A model generated the notes under the pieces. It worked only from the letters and a program-made list of their open reading frames with translations, had not been told where the DNA came from and searched no databases. From positions 1,178,001-1,242,000 of the forward strand of contig CBDICG010000002.1 in the NCBI GenBank assembly GCA_965277275.1: DNA of 64,000 nt. Direction: 5' to 3'. A program made the translations under genes and the position numbers. Source of the DNA: HLUCCA09 sp965277275 (GTDB taxonomy: Bacteria > Pseudomonadota > Alphaproteobacteria > Rhodobacterales > Rhodobacteraceae). This document shows, piece by piece, positions 17,918-27,118 of this stretch (positions are counted from its first letter, which is position 1; every line of letters starts with the position of its first letter).

Positions 17918-19345
17918 TCAGCTGCCAGGGCTTGGCGGCGGCTGCCACCTGCGAAATCCAAATGCCATGAAATCCCTGTTGTGGAGGCTCCGCACCGCTT
18001 CCTCGACCTCGTCGTTGTAGATCGCGGCGAGCGGAATGGGCGACGGGTCATCCGAGGCTCCCACAGGGGCTGCCGCCAGCCCAAGCTCTGCCGACAGCGC
18101 AGGGAGCGCCGTATCCAGCGCTCCGTCGCGCAGGACAGCATCCGGCACGAGGACATGTGCTGTCCCCGCAAGCAGCACGGCTTGGCTGGCCCAGGCCGGG
18201 TCGCTGCGCAGGCTCGTCTGCCCGGCATTGCTGGCCTTTGCAAACCGCAAGAAACCCAGGAATGCGGCGCGATGGTCGGACGCGCTCCAGCCCACGCCCG
18301 GCTCAGAGGCCGGCAGCGGAACCTCGTAGCGTGTGCGCAGTGCTTCCCGGATTTCGAGGAACGCGCCCGGGCCCGTGCCAAGGATATGCGTACAGAAGAC
18401 GCGATGCGCACGCTCCACCGGATGGCAAACCACTGTGAAGCTGCGGCCGTCCTTGTTGTGGTTCTTCCACTGCTTCAGCGTCTTCTGCATGAAGTTCCGC
18501 GTGAGCTGATCCGGCGCAACACCATCGACAGCGGCGAGCCACGCCTCAACCCGCGCCGTCGGCCCGCCCTTGAGGGGCATGAAGAGCAGCGGTGCTTCGG
18601 CGCCCGCGACCCACGTGCGTACGTTGGCGCCGCGAGCCGGTTCGGCCACGGTTGCAATGGCTTCGTCCGTACCTGCGACGGCTTCGAGCGCTTCGGGGTT
18701 CGTCACCTTCTCCGCAAGGGGCTCGGGATTCTGCCGCTTGAGCTTGAGGCGCACGCGATCAAGCGTGGCATCTGAGCCGAGATATCGCGCGAGCCCGTTC
18801 AGAACGGCGACGTCCGAGATCTCGCTGTGGTCGATGTGAAATGCCGCCTGCCCGGTTTCCTGCAGGCCGCGCCGAAGCCGAGCCTGAAAGGCGGCGTGTT
18901 GCGCCGCAACGGCCTGGTATTCGACGGGATCGAAATCGATGCGGGCGCGTTTGCGATCCTTGGCGTCCGTCAGCTTCCACTGCCCGGTGGCCTCCGCGAT
19001 CTTGCGTGACACGAAGGCGTCGAGCGGATTGCGGCTCAGGATGATCTTGGCAATGCGCGGGTTTGGCAGGATCCGCTCCAGAATGCGCGGATCGTGGTCG
19101 TGAAAAAAGCGAAAGCCCGCAAGCCCACCGCTGCCAAGCACCGCATCCAGCAATGCAAGAGGATCGGCTTCGCGCTCCGACGTCGTGATACCAAGGAGCC
19201 TGTCCTGCCCCTGGTGACCAATGAAGGCCGGGTTGAACACCTCCCCATGGCAGGAAAGCCCCGCGTAGAGATTGATCGCCTCTTCCAATGCGTTGGATCC
19301 GGTGCGCATTTCCGCGAAGAGAACAAACCCGTCAAACCGCGCCAT
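17918..19345 (-). CDS. Two-part sulfotransferase family protein
   Basis: A 475-residue protein in two recognisable halves. Residues 1-200 look like a NodH/Stf0-type sulfotransferase: MRTGSNALEEAIN at the position of the PAPS 5'-phosphate loop and ILSRNPLDAFVSRKIAEATG as the 3'-phosphate-binding motif with the conserved Arg and Ser. Residues 250-475 contain a second sulfotransferase-like segment (FTVVCHPVERAHRVFCTHIL). It would move sulfate from PAPS to a carbohydrate or lipid acceptor in the cytoplasm. It follows a GT14 gene after 8 bases on the same strand, supporting glycan modification. The acceptor cannot be told from sequence. Confidence 0.75.
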   Translation of the reverse strand: MARFDGFVLFAEMRTGSNALEEAINLYAGLSCHGEVFNPAFIGHQGQDRLLGITTSEREADPLALLDAVLGSGGLAGFRFFHDHDPRILERILPNPRIAKIILSRNPLDAFVSRKIAEATGQWKLTDAKDRKRARIDFDPVEYQAVAAQHAAFQARLRRGLQETGQAAFHIDHSEISDVAVLNGLARYLGSDATLDRVRLKLKRQNPEPLAEKVTNPEALEAVAGTDEAIATVAEPARGANVRTWVAGAEAPLLFMPLKGGPTARVEAWLAAVDGVAPDQLTRNFMQKTLKQWKNHNKDGRSFTVVCHPVERAHRVFCTHILGTGPGAFLEIREALRTRYEVPLPASEPGVGWSASDHRAAFLGFLRFAKASNAGQTSLRSDPAWASQAVLLAGTAHVLVPDAVLRDGALDTALPALSAELGLAAAPVGASDDPSPIPLAAIYNDEVEEAVRSLHNRDFMAFGFRRWQPPPSPGS

Positions 19346-19353
19346 CCCGCCCC

Positions 19354-21066
19354 CTAACGCACGAGGTAGGGGCGTGGCGGGGCACCGGCGGGCGCTCCGG
19401 TCGAGGTTTGCACAGAGAAATCGCCCGGCAAATGCAGGAACATGCCCTCGTTCTTGAGCCGTTGCAGGAAGTCAGCGAAGCCCTCGGTGCTCTGCAGGAT
19501 CGGCGCCTCCATCGGTCGACGCGGTGACCGTGCGGCGATCTCATCCAGCACAGGCGCCAGATTGTCCATCGGCGCATCAAGGAACTCGGCGAGTGACCAG
19601 ATCCGCACCCGGGCCTTCACCCAAGACGCGCGCATCAGTTCCAGATGCTTGAGCTCGACGCGCTGCAGGTGGGCAGCCTGCTTGCGGAGCGATTGTCCGG
19701 TGATCAGGCCGTCTCGTTCCTGCAGGTGCAGCTTCAGAGCCCACGCCCCAGCAATGACAGAGACCTGTGCATTTGGATCACCCGCCACGAATGGCATCGC
19801 CGCCTGGGTGTCTGCAGGACCGAACATGAAGCATTGCCGCTCTCCACGAGTGGCCCAGATCAGGTTGGACAGGAAGCGCCGCGGATTGTAATCGCGCAAG
19901 CTGGCGGAGGCCGAGATCCCGCCGTTATAGACGGACGCTCCGCCCGCGAACTCGACCCTGGCGGGTGCAAAGAGATGCCCATGAACGCGCAGGCCCGTTG
20001 TCTTGGCCAGCCAGGGCTCGAACCCGTCGAAAACCTCGGAAAAACCGGCAAAGATGGAGTAGGGGCCGGCGGTGCGCGCGGCGTCGACATGCGCTGCGGG
20101 AAAGCGCGACTGCATCCAGAGCCCGGCACGGCCCTGGATGCGCCGGCTCGTTGCCTGCAAGAATACACGGTCGATCTTGCCCGGATTGGGCTCGGCATGC
20201 TTTGCCGCGGCAGGCGCGCCGGACAGAAAGTGATCGTAGAGCTTGTCGGCCTCGGGCCAGATCTTGCGCGCGACGAAGCAATCGGATCGCCGGAGAAGCT
20301 GCAGGTGGTCGTTGTAGAAGGTGTAGGGCTTGCCCTGATGATCGAACTTCGACAGCGTCAGCGACCGGCTCTCGACCTGCCGCCCGTGGCGCCGCACAAG
20401 GGTCTGAAAGTAGCTCTCGTCGGGGATCCACACACGCTTGAAGAACCGATCGAGCATGGGCCGATCCGGATCCGTGAGGATCGCCTCCAGCGTCGGCCGG
20501 CTCAGGCACCACCATTGGGAGCCCAGGTGGGGCACAAGACCCTCCGGCAAACGGCGACGCAGACGCAGGCGCCGCTGCAGCGCCGTCGCGGCATCAAAGA
20601 GCCGCCGATTGCGGCGAAAAGAGAACGGGAACCGCAAGCGGAAACGGTCTTGGTCAAACCCGCCCTTCGTCCAGACGACATCGTCGATCGTGACGCTTTC
20701 TATGAAATCGATATCCGGGCGCTTACCCAGATAGGACACAAGCTCCGGCACGGGGCGCAGGGGAAGGCAGGACCCGGAGGCGAGATAGACGTGGCGCACA
20801 TGCGGGTGCGTGGACAGCAAATCCTCGCACGCGTCGAGCGTTGCGGCCACGATCCCCCACATGCCCCAGTGGCAGCGGTGGCGCCGCCGCGCCAGCTCGA
20901 CGCCCTTGAGCGGAGCAATATCCTGCGCGAACGTCGCGTAGGCGGTGCGCGACACCTTGCGATCCACGTGGATAGCGACGGGGCAGCCCGCAGCGGCAAA
21001 ACTCCGGGCAACTTGCGCGGCGCGGTCGAGGGCGGTGTGCGCCAGCATGACGACGCCGACGCTCAT
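19354..21066 (-). CDS. GT14-type beta-1,6-N-acetylglucosaminyltransferase-like protein with large C-terminal extension
   Basis: The N-terminal 270 residues match the core-2/I-branching GT14 fold: GVVMLAHTALDRAAQVARSF, FIESVTIDDV and GSQWWCLSRP with PDESYFQTLVRR. The remaining 300 residues form a separate domain (YSIFAGFSEVFDGFEPWLAK to the end) seen in Rhodobacteraceae homologues and related in position to DUF5927/DUF5928; its role is unknown. I chose ATG at 21066, which overlaps the preceding GT gene stop (ATGA) and begins with MSVGVVMLAH. Soluble, no signal peptide. Confidence 0.8.
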   Translation of the reverse strand: MSVGVVMLAHTALDRAAQVARSFAAAGCPVAIHVDRKVSRTAYATFAQDIAPLKGVELARRRHRCHWGMWGIVAATLDACEDLLSTHPHVRHVYLASGSCLPLRPVPELVSYLGKRPDIDFIESVTIDDVVWTKGGFDQDRFRLRFPFSFRRNRRLFDAATALQRRLRLRRRLPEGLVPHLGSQWWCLSRPTLEAILTDPDRPMLDRFFKRVWIPDESYFQTLVRRHGRQVESRSLTLSKFDHQGKPYTFYNDHLQLLRRSDCFVARKIWPEADKLYDHFLSGAPAAAKHAEPNPGKIDRVFLQATSRRIQGRAGLWMQSRFPAAHVDAARTAGPYSIFAGFSEVFDGFEPWLAKTTGLRVHGHLFAPARVEFAGGASVYNGGISASASLRDYNPRRFLSNLIWATRGERQCFMFGPADTQAAMPFVAGDPNAQVSVIAGAWALKLHLQERDGLITGQSLRKQAAHLQRVELKHLELMRASWVKARVRIWSLAEFLDAPMDNLAPVLDEIAARSPRRPMEAPILQSTEGFADFLQRLKNEGMFLHLPGDFSVQTSTGAPAGAPPRPYLVR

Positions 21067-22073
21067 GCCCAATCCCCTTTCGACATCAGGCCAAGGACCT
21101 CGAGCTGCCGCCAGTTGATGTACCGCTCTGACCAATCATTCCAAAGGGTCAGCCCCTCCGACAGCGACGACCGGTAAGCGGCGTATTCCCGGCCTTGCGC
21201 ATAGTGCTCCCCGCGCACTGCCTCTTCCTCGGCCTTGTGCTGGAGTGAGGGCAGGAACTTGGCGTGCAAGAGCGCGCCCGAAGCCATCTCGCCACCGTTT
21301 CGATCGTAGGTGAGGTTGAGCCCGCGCGGCAGCAGCATATGCGTTGAATGCACATAGGCGTAGCGGCGATTCCACTTGACCAGCGGGATCTTGTTCAGCG
21401 CCGGCGCCTGCTTGGGCTTGTCGGCAAAGAAGGCCCGGGCGCGGGGGCCACCCTGAATCCAGAGGTTCCGATACTCGGGGTTGCGCGAGATCATGTAATT
21501 GGCGCCGTCGAACCATTCGAGCACTTCGAAGGGGTTCTGCCCCTCGGCCACCCTCTGTGTTTGCACATCGCCCTTTGGGTACATGTCGAGCAGAAGGGCC
21601 GAAAAGGAACGCAGAGCCGACGCATCGAGCCAATCCGTCAGCGCCCTTAGGGGCCGCGTATCGCAAAACGGGTAGACGAAGAACTCGTCGGCATCGACCG
21701 TCAGGCACCAATGGCCGTGGGCGTGGCGACGCTGCAGCGCGGTGATCCAGTCCATCCCGTATCGGGAGCTGCGGTAGCTGTCATCCGTTCGCCATATCGA
21801 GACGTCTGGCTGCTCGGCGAGATACGCGGCTGACCCATCGTCTGACGCGTTGTCGACGACGAGGAAATGATCAATTCCCAGGTTGCGGTAGTACTCGAGA
21901 AAGTACGGCAGGCGCGCGCGCTCATTGCGCAGGGTCAGGAAACAAAGGATGGCGCCCGGGTCGATCGCAGACGTGCGATCGGCAAGCGCTGCAAGCTGGG
22001 AGCGCCGCGCGATCGCCCGCCACAAGAGCCGCCTTCGACGCCATCGGAGGCGATATGACTTGACCAATCCCAC
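21063..22073 (-). CDS. Glycosyltransferase family 2/92-like protein
   Basis: A 336-residue protein with an N-terminal basic stretch, then a GT-A fold: LCFLTLRNERARLPYFLEYY, HFLVVDNASDDGSAAYL and the DxD metal-binding motif in CLTVDADEFFVYPF. The GNxWxQGGP-like RNLWIQGGPRARAFF and ALLHAKFLPS are shared with its neighbour at 22232, so the two are paralogues. GTG at 22073 appears to be the start. It overlaps the GT14 gene by four bases. The donor sugar is not determinable. Confidence 0.82.
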   Translation of the reverse strand: MGLVKSYRLRWRRRRLLWRAIARRSQLAALADRTSAIDPGAILCFLTLRNERARLPYFLEYYRNLGIDHFLVVDNASDDGSAAYLAEQPDVSIWRTDDSYRSSRYGMDWITALQRRHAHGHWCLTVDADEFFVYPFCDTRPLRALTDWLDASALRSFSALLLDMYPKGDVQTQRVAEGQNPFEVLEWFDGANYMISRNPEYRNLWIQGGPRARAFFADKPKQAPALNKIPLVKWNRRYAYVHSTHMLLPRGLNLTYDRNGGEMASGALLHAKFLPSLQHKAEEEAVRGEHYAQGREYAAYRSSLSEGLTLWNDWSERYINWRQLEVLGLMSKGDWA

Positions 22074-22231
22074 CTGTCCAAGCGTCCTACTTGCCCATTG
22101 CGTTCCATTCGCGATGTAACGAGGAATGGTTAATTCCCGGTTTCGGCTTCACCGACTTGGTGGGCATAAAGCATCGTGAATATGGCGTTAGCAAGGATCG
22201 CGAACGGATCTTCGCGAGGATCCTGGACGCT
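22074..22231. other. Gap between the paired glycosyltransferases
   Basis: About 158 bases with no gene. It contains an imperfect palindrome (CCATTC ... GAATGG, near 22105-22130) and probably the promoter of the 21063 glycosyltransferase; no hexamers match convincingly. Confidence 0.3.
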
Positions 22232-23284
22232 CTACCAGCCTCCTGCCGAGATCAGACCAAGTGCGGCGAGCTGCTGCCAGCCTTCGTAGCAGACAGCGCC
22301 CGGGTGCCACAGCTCGGGGTCGGACGCCACGGCGTCGTGATAGGCTCCAAAGGCGGAAGGGTCTCCGAAGTGCTCGGCGCGGTGGGCCGGATCTGCAGAT
22401 TTGCCGACGATCTCCGGAAGGAACTTTGTGTGCAACAATGCGCCCGAGAGGCGCGTATCGCCCGGGCCATTCCATGCCAGGTTCAGCCGGGGCGGCAACG
22501 CGGCATGGGTTGAGTTCAGCCACGCGTTGCCACGCTGCCAGCGGACAAACGGCAGCTTGTTGAGTGTCGGTGCGCGGGATGGAACCTCCGCGAAGAACAC
22601 ACGATCGCGCGGACCGCCTTGCACCCAAAGGTTGCGGGCGGGGCGCTGCCGGCGCGCGCGGTAGCCGGTCGCATCGAAGTAGGGCAGGACACGCGTCGGA
22701 TCATCTCCGGGAGCGTAGCGCGTCTGCGAAAGGGCCCCGCGGGGGAACAGCTCGACCATCAGAGCGCCCAGCGCCTGCGCACCACGTGCGTCGAGCGCCG
22801 CGGCGAGGGCGCTCAAGGGGCGCTCCTCCCAATGCGGGTAGATCAGAAGCTCATCGGCATCGAGCGTCAGACACCAGCGACCCTGCGCAAAGCGGGTCTG
22901 GAGCGTCGTTATCCAGTCCATCCCGAAACGGGCCGCGCGATAGCTGCCGGGCGCGTGCCACAGAGCAACATCCGGCTCGGCGGCCAGCAGCTCGGCGCTG
23001 CCATCTGCGGAGCCATTGTCCACGATCAGGAAGCGATCCACTCCGAGGCGACGACAATGGTTCAGCCAATGGGGAAGGCGCACCGCTTCGTTCCGCACCG
23101 TGGCGAAAGCGAGGATTGCGCCGGGCGCTGTCTCCGGGTGGGGCGTGACGGGGCGCAATTCACCGAAGCTGCGCAAAGCCCTGAGAACGAGGCGACGGCG
23201 TTTCCAGCGCATCCGATAGGCTTCCATGGCCCGGCGGATGGGGCCGGGCACATCTTCGGCTAACGCGGGCGCATCACTTGTCAT
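22232..23284 (-). CDS. Glycosyltransferase family 2/92-like protein, paralogue of the 21063 gene
   Basis: A 350-residue relative of the neighbouring GT: ILAFATVRNEAVRLPHWLNH, RFLIVDNGSADGSAELL, the DxD motif CLTLDADELLIYPHW, NLWVQGGPRDRVFF and GALLHTKFLPEIVG line up in order. The ATG at 23284 begins inside the end of galE (11-base overlap), an operon-like arrangement; an upstream in-frame start at 23314 is possible. Probably acts at the inner face of the membrane in building a polysaccharide. Confidence 0.82.
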   Translation of the reverse strand: MTSDAPALAEDVPGPIRRAMEAYRMRWKRRRLVLRALRSFGELRPVTPHPETAPGAILAFATVRNEAVRLPHWLNHCRRLGVDRFLIVDNGSADGSAELLAAEPDVALWHAPGSYRAARFGMDWITTLQTRFAQGRWCLTLDADELLIYPHWEERPLSALAAALDARGAQALGALMVELFPRGALSQTRYAPGDDPTRVLPYFDATGYRARRQRPARNLWVQGGPRDRVFFAEVPSRAPTLNKLPFVRWQRGNAWLNSTHAALPPRLNLAWNGPGDTRLSGALLHTKFLPEIVGKSADPAHRAEHFGDPSAFGAYHDAVASDPELWHPGAVCYEGWQQLAALGLISAGGW

Positions 23285-24260
23285 ACCCACCGGACTGGTG
23301 CCACCGCCACGCATCCCCGATCATCTGGGACATGGTCGAGCGTGTCGGCTGCCATCCAAGCTCTTCGGTTGCGCGGGTCGATCCCGAGACAAGCTGCACC
23401 GCATCCCCTTCGCGACGCGGGCCTTCCTCTATCGGCACCTTGCGGTTCGTGACGGCCCTGCTCTCGTCCACCACCTCGCGGACGGAAAAGCCGCTGCCCG
23501 TGCCGAGGTTGAACACCCGGCTGGATTTCCCATCTTCGAGCCAGCGCAACCCCAGGATATGAGCATCGACGAGATCCATCACGTGCACGTAATCGCGGAT
23601 GCAGGTCCCGTCTCGCGTGTCGTAGTCGGTGCCGTGAAGGGTCAGAGCCGGTCGCTTGCCGGCAATTGCATCAAGCATCAGCGGGATCAGATGCGTTTCC
23701 GGTTCGTGGTCCTCACCGACCTCGCATCCGGGATCTGCCCCCGCGACGTTGAAGTAGCGAAAGATGACATGGCGCAGGCCGAAGGCGGCTTCGAAGTGCG
23801 TCAGGATCTCCTCGATCGCACGCTTGGAAGCGCCGTAAGCGTTGATCGGGTATTGCTCGCTGTCTTCCGTCAGCACGACGCCATCCTGATCGCCATAGGT
23901 CGCGCAGGTCGAGGAAAAGACAAAGCGATCACATCCCGCCGCGACCGCGGCCTCGGCAAGGTTGACGGCGCCGAGGACATTTTCTCGCCAGTAGCGGCCG
24001 GGCTCACGCATCGACTCGCCAACCTGGCTGAGCGCTGCAAAGTGCATGACGGCCTGCGGTTTGTACGTCGCGAAGGCGGTGTCGAGGGCGGCACGATCTG
24101 TCAGATCCCCTTCGACAAGCGGGCCGAAGCGCACGGCTTGCGACCATCCGGTGCTCAGATTGTCAAAGGTGACCGGGGTGTACCCCGCCGCGGCGAGCGC
24201 TTTGCACGCATGCGCACCGATGTAGCCCGCACCGCCCGTAACGAGGATCGTGCCGCCCAT
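23274..24260 (-). CDS. galE: UDP-glucose 4-epimerase
   Basis: Interconverts UDP-glucose and UDP-galactose (possibly the GlcNAc forms). NAD-binding TGGAGYIGAHACKAL, catalytic Ser/Thr in FSSTCATYG, Tyr-x-x-x-Lys in YGASKRAIEEIL and the substrate segment FRYFNVAGADP are all present. The length of 328 fits the family. ATG at 24260 has AGGA upstream. galU lies 8 bases upstream on the same strand, so UDP-glucose made by GalU feeds this enzyme. Confidence 0.96.
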   Translation of the reverse strand: MGGTILVTGGAGYIGAHACKALAAAGYTPVTFDNLSTGWSQAVRFGPLVEGDLTDRAALDTAFATYKPQAVMHFAALSQVGESMREPGRYWRENVLGAVNLAEAAVAAGCDRFVFSSTCATYGDQDGVVLTEDSEQYPINAYGASKRAIEEILTHFEAAFGLRHVIFRYFNVAGADPGCEVGEDHEPETHLIPLMLDAIAGKRPALTLHGTDYDTRDGTCIRDYVHVMDLVDAHILGLRWLEDGKSSRVFNLGTGSGFSVREVVDESRAVTNRKVPIEEGPRREGDAVQLVSGSTRATEELGWQPTRSTMSQMIGDAWRWHQSGGYDK

Positions 24261-24268
24261 TGGTGATC

Positions 24269-25165
24269 CTACTGCGCTGCGTTCCGCATGGAGACCATGG
24301 CCGAGAGATAATCGTAGAACTCGCCACGCAGATCTTCGCGCTCAAGGCCGAAGGCGACCGTGGCTTGCAGGAACCCGGCCTTGGAGCCGCAATCGAAGCG
24401 CTGCCCGCGGAAACGGTAGCCGTAGACACCCGCCCCGTTGATCTCGCTGGCGATCGCATCGGTCAGCTGGATTTCTCCACCGGCGCCGGCCCTTGTCTTG
24501 TTGAGCGTATTCATCACCGACGGGCTGAGGATGTATCTTCCGATTACGGCGAGATTGGAGGGTGCCTCTTCGGGTTTCGGCTTTTCGATCATCTGCTTGA
24601 CCGACACCAGCGGCCCGCTTTCCCCGTCGACATCGAGGATCCCGTAGGAGGATGTCTTTTCGTGCGGCACTTCCATCGCGGCAACCATGCAGCCGCCATG
24701 TGCCTCTTCCTCATAGGCTTCGACCATCTGCTGCAGACAGGGCACCTCTCCGGCGATCACGTCATCGGGCAGGATCACGGCAAAGGGCTCGTTGCCGACG
24801 AGGCGGCGGGCGCACCAGACGGCGTGCCCCAGCCCGCGCGGGCGCTGCTGGCGGATGTACGCGATGGCTCCGGATTCCATGCTTGTCTGCTTGAGCTGTT
24901 CGAGCAGCTCCGTCTTGCCCTTCTGTTCGAGCTGGCTCTCGAGCTCCGGGGCGCTGTCGAAATAGTCCTCGAGCGCGGACTTGCCGCGCGAGGTCACGAA
25001 GATGAACTCCTTGATCCCGGCAGCGCGCGCCTCGTCGATTGCGTACTGGATCAGCGGCCGGTCAACGAGCGTCATGATTTCCTTGGGGACAGATTTCGTT
25101 GCTGGAAGGAAGCGGGTTCCCAGCCCAGCGACTGGAAAGATCGCTTTGGTCACCTTGCGTTGCAT
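24269..25165 (-). CDS. galU: UTP-glucose-1-phosphate uridylyltransferase
   Basis: Makes UDP-glucose for glycan synthesis. The nucleotide-binding start AIFPVAGLGTRFLPATKS and PKEIMTLVDRPLIQYAIDEA are canonical, as are ILPDDVI and GGEIQLTDAI. The length is 298 residues. ATG at 25165 follows AAGGAA. It is the head of the galU-galE-GT set; 163 bases separate it from kdsB upstream and may hold the promoter. Confidence 0.97.
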   Translation of the reverse strand: MQRKVTKAIFPVAGLGTRFLPATKSVPKEIMTLVDRPLIQYAIDEARAAGIKEFIFVTSRGKSALEDYFDSAPELESQLEQKGKTELLEQLKQTSMESGAIAYIRQQRPRGLGHAVWCARRLVGNEPFAVILPDDVIAGEVPCLQQMVEAYEEEAHGGCMVAAMEVPHEKTSSYGILDVDGESGPLVSVKQMIEKPKPEEAPSNLAVIGRYILSPSVMNTLNKTRAGAGGEIQLTDAIASEINGAGVYGYRFRGQRFDCGSKAGFLQATVAFGLEREDLRGEFYDYLSAMVSMRNAAQ

Positions 25166-25328
25166 ACGCGTTCCTTTGATTGCTTCATTCTTCTGCTCAG
25201 ATCTTGCTTACAGCACTCCCGGCACCAGTACGAGGGGGCGCCGGGGAACACGAGGCAAACGTTTCCGCAAGTCTTTGGTTCCCGAGCGATTTTGCGCTCA
25301 TCTTGCTGGAGATCGGCTGCAAAGGGAA

Positions 25329-26129
25329 TCAATCAAGCCCGAGTGTTTCCATCATGGCTTCAATACGGGGTACATCTTCTGGATTGTTGAGCTCCCAGAA
25401 AGGCCGCCCCCGCGCCTCTACCTCCACGCACAGGACCCGGGCCCCCGCTTCGAGAAAGCGCAGCTGTTCGAGCCCCTCCAGTCGCTCGAGGGTCCCCTCT
25501 GGCCAACCGGCATAGTCCATCAGGGCGCCCGCCCGATACGCATAGGCGCCGACGTGGTGATAGACGGGCGTCGGCGCGTCCGGGGCGAATTCGGTCCCGG
25601 TGTAGGGGATCACTTCCTTGGAGAAGTAGAGCGCATGGCCGTGTTGATCGAAGACCGCCGTTGTCCCGCCGACGCGCCCGGCGCGCCTTTCGTCCTGCAG
25701 GCTTTCCAGCATCCGGCCATCGCATCGCAAGACGGGCGTCGACATCTCGACCACGGGGTTCGCTCGCATCGCGGCGACCAGCGCTTCGAGAAACCACGGA
25801 GGGGTCAGCGGCGCGTCGCCCTGCAGGTTGACGACGATCTCGTGGCCGTGGCCGAGCGCGGCGTGCGCGGCGGCGCACCGCTCCGTCCCGTTGGCGCAGG
25901 TCTCCGGGGTCATGACAACCTCCGCGCCAAAGGCTTCGGCCGCAGCGCGGATACGCGCGTCATCGGTTGCGATCACCACGCGGGGGGCGCCGTCGAGCCC
26001 CTGCGCGGCGCGCCATGTCCGCTCGATCAGGCTCCGGCTCTCGCCGGATGCGCCGCGCAAGCCCACAAGCGGCTTGCCCGGATAGCGGCTCGACGCGTAG
26101 CGCGCGGGGATGACAACGAGGACGCTCAC
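25329..26129 (-). CDS. kdsB: 3-deoxy-manno-octulosonate cytidylyltransferase
   Basis: Activates Kdo as CMP-Kdo. VVIPARYASSRYPGKPLVGL is the nucleotide-binding start, with VVNLQGDAPL, LYFSKEVIPY and YHHVGAYAYRAGAL following. It is 266 residues, normal for KdsB. GTG at 26129 overlaps the upstream cysQ stop by four bases. Kdo may serve LPS or a Kdo-linked capsule; kdsD is 12 kb away in this same window. Confidence 0.93.
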   Translation of the reverse strand: MSVLVVIPARYASSRYPGKPLVGLRGASGESRSLIERTWRAAQGLDGAPRVVIATDDARIRAAAEAFGAEVVMTPETCANGTERCAAAHAALGHGHEIVVNLQGDAPLTPPWFLEALVAAMRANPVVEMSTPVLRCDGRMLESLQDERRAGRVGGTTAVFDQHGHALYFSKEVIPYTGTEFAPDAPTPVYHHVGAYAYRAGALMDYAGWPEGTLERLEGLEQLRFLEAGARVLCVEVEARGRPFWELNNPEDVPRIEAMMETLGLD

Positions 26130-26944
26130 GAGCTCGACGCGTCCGCCGGTTGCAGCTCTACACCCGGCGCAAAGGCAATGAAGAAGGGGTTTTCGTATCC
26201 CTGTTTGCCGTAGGTGAACACTTCATGGTCATCGAACCGGACCATCCGCCCCCCGGCACCACGCAAAACCGCGTCCGCCGCAGCCGTGTCCCACTCCATG
26301 GTCCGCCCCAGACGGGGATAAAGGTCGGCCTCCCCGGCCGCCACCAGACAGAACTTCAGGGAGGATCCGGCCGATGTCATGTCCGCGACGTTGTACTTCG
26401 CGATATAGGCATCCGTCGCCGCATCCCGGTGGGACTTCGACGCGACAATGCGCAGCGCCGCGTTGTCTGGCTGAGAGACCCCGATCGGGACGACCTCGCC
26501 CGGCGTGTCGAGGCCATGTGGCCCACGCTCCTCGACGCTGCGCCCCGTCGCATCCGTGTAGAAGAGCCGCTGCTTGGCCGGTGCGTAAACGACCCCACGG
26601 GTCGGCACGCCCTGCTCGACAAGTGCGATATTGACGGTGAAGTCACCGCGCCGTTGAACGAACTCCTTCGTGCCATCCAGAGGATCCACGATGAAGAACG
26701 TCTCGGCCCGCTGCGTATGGGATTGCGCCTGCTCCTCGGTGATGACGGTGATCTCCGGGAAAGCCTCCTTGAGGCCCTTGGAAATCCACGCGTCCGCGAT
26801 TTCGTCCGCTTCGGTCACGGGGCTGGAATCCGACTTTGCGCGGACTTCGAAGTCGGGCGCAGTGTAGACCTGCATGATCTTTTCGCCCGCTTCCAGCGCC
26901 AGCCGGCGAAGCGTGGCGACGAGGCGGGTGTGAACGATGTCCAT
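26126..26944 (-). CDS. cysQ: 3'(2'),5'-bisphosphate nucleotidase (PAP phosphatase, CysQ)
   Basis: Hydrolyses PAP, the by-product of PAPS-dependent sulfotransfer, to AMP and phosphate. It has the FIG/inositol-monophosphatase signatures: ITEEQAQS, the metal-binding DPLDGTKEFVQRRGDFTVNI and WDTAAADAVLRGAGG. I chose ATG at 26944 after GGAGGA; the longer open frame lacks a site. The next gene, kdsB, overlaps it by four bases. With a sulfotransferase in the same block, the enzyme would prevent PAP inhibition, though many bacteria keep CysQ for ordinary sulfur assimilation. Confidence 0.9.
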   Translation of the reverse strand: MDIVHTRLVATLRRLALEAGEKIMQVYTAPDFEVRAKSDSSPVTEADEIADAWISKGLKEAFPEITVITEEQAQSHTQRAETFFIVDPLDGTKEFVQRRGDFTVNIALVEQGVPTRGVVYAPAKQRLFYTDATGRSVEERGPHGLDTPGEVVPIGVSQPDNAALRIVASKSHRDAATDAYIAKYNVADMTSAGSSLKFCLVAAGEADLYPRLGRTMEWDTAAADAVLRGAGGRMVRFDDHEVFTYGKQGYENPFFIAFAPGVELQPADASSS

Positions 26945-27118
26945 GGGCTGGTCCTCCGCGCCCAGACGCCCGATCCCGGACCGGGAACGCCACGCGCGCA
27001 TCCTTGGCGTGATGGCCCGGATTGCCGGAACCTTTGCGCTGCCTTATCCTCTCACGTTAACCGACCTGCAAGCCCTCGGCGTCAAAGTCTTGCCCGAATG
27101 CCCACCTAGGGAACCGCA

